A DNA stretch of 15,029 nt from Candidatus Paceibacter sp. (lineage in GTDB: Bacteria; Patescibacteriota; Minisyncoccia; UBA6257; GWB1-50-10), in contig DYGP01000005.1 of assembly GCA_020724685.1 (NCBI GenBank), positions 2,325 to 17,353 on the forward strand, written 5' to 3'. The stretch's first letter is position 1. Each line of letters opens with the position of its first letter. Below are positions 12,452 through 15,029 of this stretch, in pieces. The translations under genes and the position numbers were made by a program. Below the pieces are notes generated by a model. The model worked only from the letters and a program-made list of their open reading frames with translations, had not been told where the DNA came from and made no database searches.

Positions 12452-14140
12452 ATGACCGGAGGTTTATTCGAACTCGCAATTGTCATTCTCGTCGCCGCCG
12501 CGCTCGGCATCGCCGCGAAATTTTTGCGCCAACCCGTCATTCTCGCGTATCTCGCGACGGGCATTCTCATCGGATATTTCGGTTTTCTCAACCTCCAGGA
12601 TCGCGAGACGTTTTCGGTGTTTGCCGATCTCGGCATCATGTTCCTCCTCTTCCTTGTGGGACTTGAGATAAATTACACGTCGCTCCGGCTCGTGGGGAAA
12701 GTCTCTCTTATGGTCGGTCTCGGGCAGATCGCCTTTACGGCGCTCGTCGGATATGCGATCTCCTCATGGCTCGGATTTGCTCCCGTTCATGCGCTCTATA
12801 TCGCCGTCGCGCTCACGTTTTCGAGCACGATCATCATTGTGAAGCTTCTTTCCGACAAGCGAGATCTCCACAGTCTCCACGGAAAGATAAGCGTCGGCAT
12901 GCTCCTCGTTCAGGATCTCGTCGCCATCCTCGCCCTCATTTTTCTCGGAAGCCTCGGAATGTCGGGAGAGGGGAACGGCGTTTGGTGGAGCCTTGTTCTC
13001 ACGATGCTGAAGGGCGTCGCGCTTTTCGCTTTCGTCATATTTCTCGGAAGGAAAATATTCCCTCCGCTTTTCGACAAGATTGCCCGATCGCACGAACTCC
13101 TCTTTCTCACGAGTCTCGCGTGGCTCTTTCTTCTCGCTACAGCGGTCTCAAAGATAGGATTTTCGATAGAAATCGCGGGATTTCTCGCCGGGCTTGCGCT
13201 CGCAAACTCGTCGGAGCATTTTGAGATATCGCACAAACTTCGTCCCCTCCGCGATTTTTTCATCCTCATTTTCTTTGTCATTCTCGGCGTGTCGATGGCG
13301 TTCTCCGATTTTTCCGGACTTACCGTTCCCGTCATCGTCTTGTCCGCGTTCGTGCTCGTCGGGAATCCGCTCATCGTGCTTTTCATCGTGGGTGTCATGG
13401 GATATCGCAAGCGGACCGGATTTCTCGTCGGCGTTACGGTCGCGCAGATATCGGAATTCAGCCTCGTGCTCGCGGCGATGGGGCTAAAGCTCGGGCACAT
13501 CACGGACGGCGTGGTCGCGCTCATCACGGCTATCGGCATTATCACCATCGCCATTTCTTCGTATCTCATCACGTACAGCGAACGCGTGTTCTCGATTCTC
13601 TCCCGGGCATTATCCTTGTTCGAGCGTAAAAAAACCCGGGAGACGGAAATCTCCGATCCTGACGGACAGGAGTCGATCGTGCTCGTCGGGTGCGGACGGA
13701 CGGGCGAGAGCATCGTTCTCGGCCTGCCCCGCAATGATACGCTTGTTGTCGATTTCGATCCGGAGGTGGTGAAGAAACTTAAAGCGAAAGGATTTCGGGT
13801 GCTCTACGGCGACATTGCGGACGAGGAGATTTTCGATGCCGCGCGCCTGAAGCGGACAAAGCTCATTATTTCGACAAGTCCCGACTTCGAAAACGGAATG
13901 ACGATCCTCTCCCGTTTCTCGGGCCCCGAAGGGGAACGCCCGAAAATCATCGTTCGCGCAGAGAGCGAGAAAGAAGCGAGAATGCTCTACCGACAGGGAG
14001 CGGATTACGTGCTCCTTCCCCACTTCACTTCGGGACAGTATCTCGGGAAGACGATTGCCCTCAATCCGGATATGGATATTCTCAGGACACTCAAGGAAAA
14101 CGATCTCTCGCTCATGCGTCAGATTGACGGCGGGAGGTAG
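12452..14140 (+). CDS. CPA2-family (Kef-type) cation/proton antiporter with RCK domain
   Basis: This is an integral membrane exchanger, probably K+ or Na+ for H+, for ion and pH balance. The 562-residue protein has about 12 hydrophobic helices over 1-385. The conserved VGLEI (near 69-73), TFSSTIIIVKLL and VQDLVAI with Gln154-Asp155, the Kef-type Q-D pair, lie in the ion-binding region. A charged linker (about 388-405) leads to a cytosolic RCK/TrkA-N domain from about 407, with IVLVGCGRTGES (GxGxxG, 409-420), the acidic DFDPE at the end of the second strand, and YGDIADEEI. The C-terminal RCK_C lobe is absent, as in KefB/KefC. NAD(H)-like ligand gating is inferred from this fold. GAAGGA 5 nt before the ATG is a fair ribosome site. 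Its 3' end overlaps the convergent PHP gene by 29 bp. Confidence 0.92.
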   Translation: MTGGLFELAIVILVAAALGIAAKFLRQPVILAYLATGILIGYFGFLNLQDRETFSVFADLGIMFLLFLVGLEINYTSLRLVGKVSLMVGLGQIAFTALVGYAISSWLGFAPVHALYIAVALTFSSTIIIVKLLSDKRDLHSLHGKISVGMLLVQDLVAILALIFLGSLGMSGEGNGVWWSLVLTMLKGVALFAFVIFLGRKIFPPLFDKIARSHELLFLTSLAWLFLLATAVSKIGFSIEIAGFLAGLALANSSEHFEISHKLRPLRDFFILIFFVILGVSMAFSDFSGLTVPVIVLSAFVLVGNPLIVLFIVGVMGYRKRTGFLVGVTVAQISEFSLVLAAMGLKLGHITDGVVALITAIGIITIAISSYLITYSERVFSILSRALSLFERKKTRETEISDPDGQESIVLVGCGRTGESIVLGLPRNDTLVVDFDPEVVKKLKAKGFRVLYGDIADEEIFDAARLKRTKLIISTSPDFENGMTILSRFSGPEGERPKIIVRAESEKEARMLYRQGADYVLLPHFTSGQYLGKTIALNPDMDILRTLKENDLSLMRQIDGGR

Positions 14141-14822
14141 GTTTTCCGGAGAATATATCAAGCAGTTTCATCTTCACCGCATAAAAGAACATTTCTTTCA
14201 GGAATCCGATCGGCCTCGATTTGTTTGAGAACGATCCGCGGCGAATCGCTTCAATGACGCTCTCAATGTCTTTTTTTTCGCTTTCGATGATTGCATACGA
14301 CACATCGAGAAAAGACAAGTCGTGCGTGTCCGATGTCGCGAGATAGGGGAGTCCGTATTCCCGGGCGACCTTCTCCGCTTTTTTATTGAAATCGATGAGT
14401 TTTGAGGCGAACCACGATCGCTCGACCGCATCGAAGAGGGATGCGTGCCCGAAGAATTTCTTTCGGAGCGAATCAAGGGAGGGGAAAAAGGGATGGGGGG
14501 CGAGAACAAGGATATTTTTCTTCCGATCTTTGTATTTTTCGAGATCGGAGAATGTTTCGATCCGTTCGGCGTCTTTGTCCGCATTTACGATGACCACGTG
14601 TTTCCCTTCGATTGTTTTTTCGATTCCCGGGATAAGGAGAATGCCCCTCTCCTCGGCGAATCTTTCGTACCTTGGGTTCTGTGCGACGAGGTTGTGGCAG
14701 GTGAAGGAGAGCACGTCGAATCCTTTTTTCGCCGCGGTCGACATCGCTTCATAGGGGGAGTACGGGATATCGTCTTCCGGGTCGTCGCTTGTGTGGCAGT
14801 GGAGGTTTGATTTTAGTTTCAT
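14112..14822 (-). CDS. PHP-domain metal-dependent hydrolase
   Basis: PHP proteins are trinuclear-metal phosphoesterases of the polymerase and histidinol-phosphatase superfamily. Counting from the ATG at 14822 there are 236 residues. The metal ligands line up as HCH (His8, His10), CH (His43), GIE (Glu68), PH (His110) and SDTH (Asp165, His167), a complete set for an active site. The middle has HVVIVN (75-80), and the tail KMKLLDIFSGKP is basic. I prefer this ATG to the one at 14858 because KLKSNLHCHTS is the usual PHP beginning. Substrate is unknown; stand-alone PHP proteins include nucleotide or oligoribonuclease and phosphate-ester hydrolases. Convergent with the antiporter (29-bp overlap), it diverges from the next gene. 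Confidence 0.87.
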   Translation of the reverse strand: MKLKSNLHCHTSDDPEDDIPYSPYEAMSTAAKKGFDVLSFTCHNLVAQNPRYERFAEERGILLIPGIEKTIEGKHVVIVNADKDAERIETFSDLEKYKDRKKNILVLAPHPFFPSLDSLRKKFFGHASLFDAVERSWFASKLIDFNKKAEKVAREYGLPYLATSDTHDLSFLDVSYAIIESEKKDIESVIEAIRRGSFSNKSRPIGFLKEMFFYAVKMKLLDIFSGKPTSRRQSDA

Positions 14823-14834
14823 GGCATTTTTTGC

Positions 14835-14840
14835 TATAAT
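14835..14840 (+). promoter_or_regulatory. -10 box for the last, partial gene
   Basis: A perfect TATAAT lies about 50 nt before the ATG at 14891. A clear -35 is missing at 17-18 bp (TTTTAG). Confidence 0.45.
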
Positions 14841-14890
14841 TAAAGCACAGTTTTTCAAAAGGTCGATTTTTCATTCAGAATAACAAAACA

Positions 14891-15029
14891 ATGATTCAGG
14901 ATTGGGCATCGATTATCGTGAGTTCGCTTCAGGGACTCTGGTTCGGGGTCGTGGGAACGATTGGGAACATCATCGGGGCGCTTGTCATCCTTCTCATCGG
15001 TCTTGTGATCGCCGCCGGTCTAGGCGCGC
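14891..15029 (+). CDS. Partial membrane protein (conserved TM-helix/mechanosensitive-channel-like)
   Basis: The reading frame starts at ATG 14891 and runs open to the window end, giving 46 residues. After the amphipathic start MIQDWASIIVSSLQGLW comes a long hydrophobic helix, VVGTIGNIIGALVILLIG, continuing into LVIAAGLGA. This start is characteristic of small proteins with the conserved TM-helix domain related to MscS-type channel pore linings. The remainder is outside the window, so the family call is a resemblance only. It is transcribed divergently from the PHP gene and has no obvious Shine-Dalgarno sequence. Confidence 0.6.
   Translation, partial: MIQDWASIIVSSLQGLWFGVVGTIGNIIGALVILLIGLVIAAGLGA

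Overview
The window looks like a chromosomal stretch from a reduced, ultra-small bacterium, most likely of the Patescibacteria/CPR (Parcubacteria-like) group. The evidence is indirect. It has short conserved orphan proteins (a CxxC...CxxC zinc ribbon after ftsX, small membrane proteins, a one-helix Cys-rich protein), housekeeping genes with no biosynthetic operons, isolated single tRNA genes, few Shine-Dalgarno sequences, and -10 boxes lying almost on start codons. TGA is used as a stop and never needed as a sense codon, so the standard bacterial code applies. No phage, transposase, CRISPR array or plasmid gene was seen.

Left part (1-4854). ftsE starts exactly at the window edge and is followed by ftsX (the FtsEX divisome ABC transporter) and a 49-residue zinc-ribbon protein, closed by a bidirectional terminator. 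On the minus strand lie tRNA-Pro(GGG) and recG. Between them is a 66-bp perfect direct duplication plus a third fragment, each carrying the first 9 nt of the tRNA. Its junctions fold into miniature acceptor-stem-like hairpins. Divergent from recG is a lipoprotein gene of unknown function with the best promoter and ribosome site in the window.

Middle part (4871-9520). A sugar-phosphate nucleotidyltransferase (minus) diverges from tRNA-Lys(CUU). An EamA-type permease (minus) starts only 10 nt after tRNA-Arg(UCG) and probably shares its transcript. Divergent from these is a plus-strand operon: cca (CCA-adding enzyme, fitting the tRNA genes that lack an encoded CCA), a four-helix membrane protein and a dUTPase, then tRNA-Pro(CGG). 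This second Pro tRNA is a close paralogue of the first and sits in an extended inverted repeat.

Right part (9608-15029). A plus-strand run carries a glycerophosphodiester phosphodiesterase-like protein that lacks one metal-ligand glutamate, a frameshifted ECF-S-like membrane protein, a Ddl-like ATP-grasp ligase with an odd Ser run, and tRNA-Ala(CGC) with a terminator. Next comes a small Cys-rich one-helix protein (minus) divergent from a Kef-type CPA2 antiporter with a C-terminal RCK domain. A PHP-domain hydrolase (minus) overlaps the antiporter tail to tail, and a truncated helix-rich membrane protein runs off the window end.

The most unusual features are the tRNA-Pro-associated repeat/hairpin cluster with its shared flank at the second tRNA-Pro, the catalytically altered GDPD, the broken ECF-S gene, the Ser-run ATP-grasp enzyme, and the orphan secreted or membrane proteins. 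No clearly new multi-gene system was identified.
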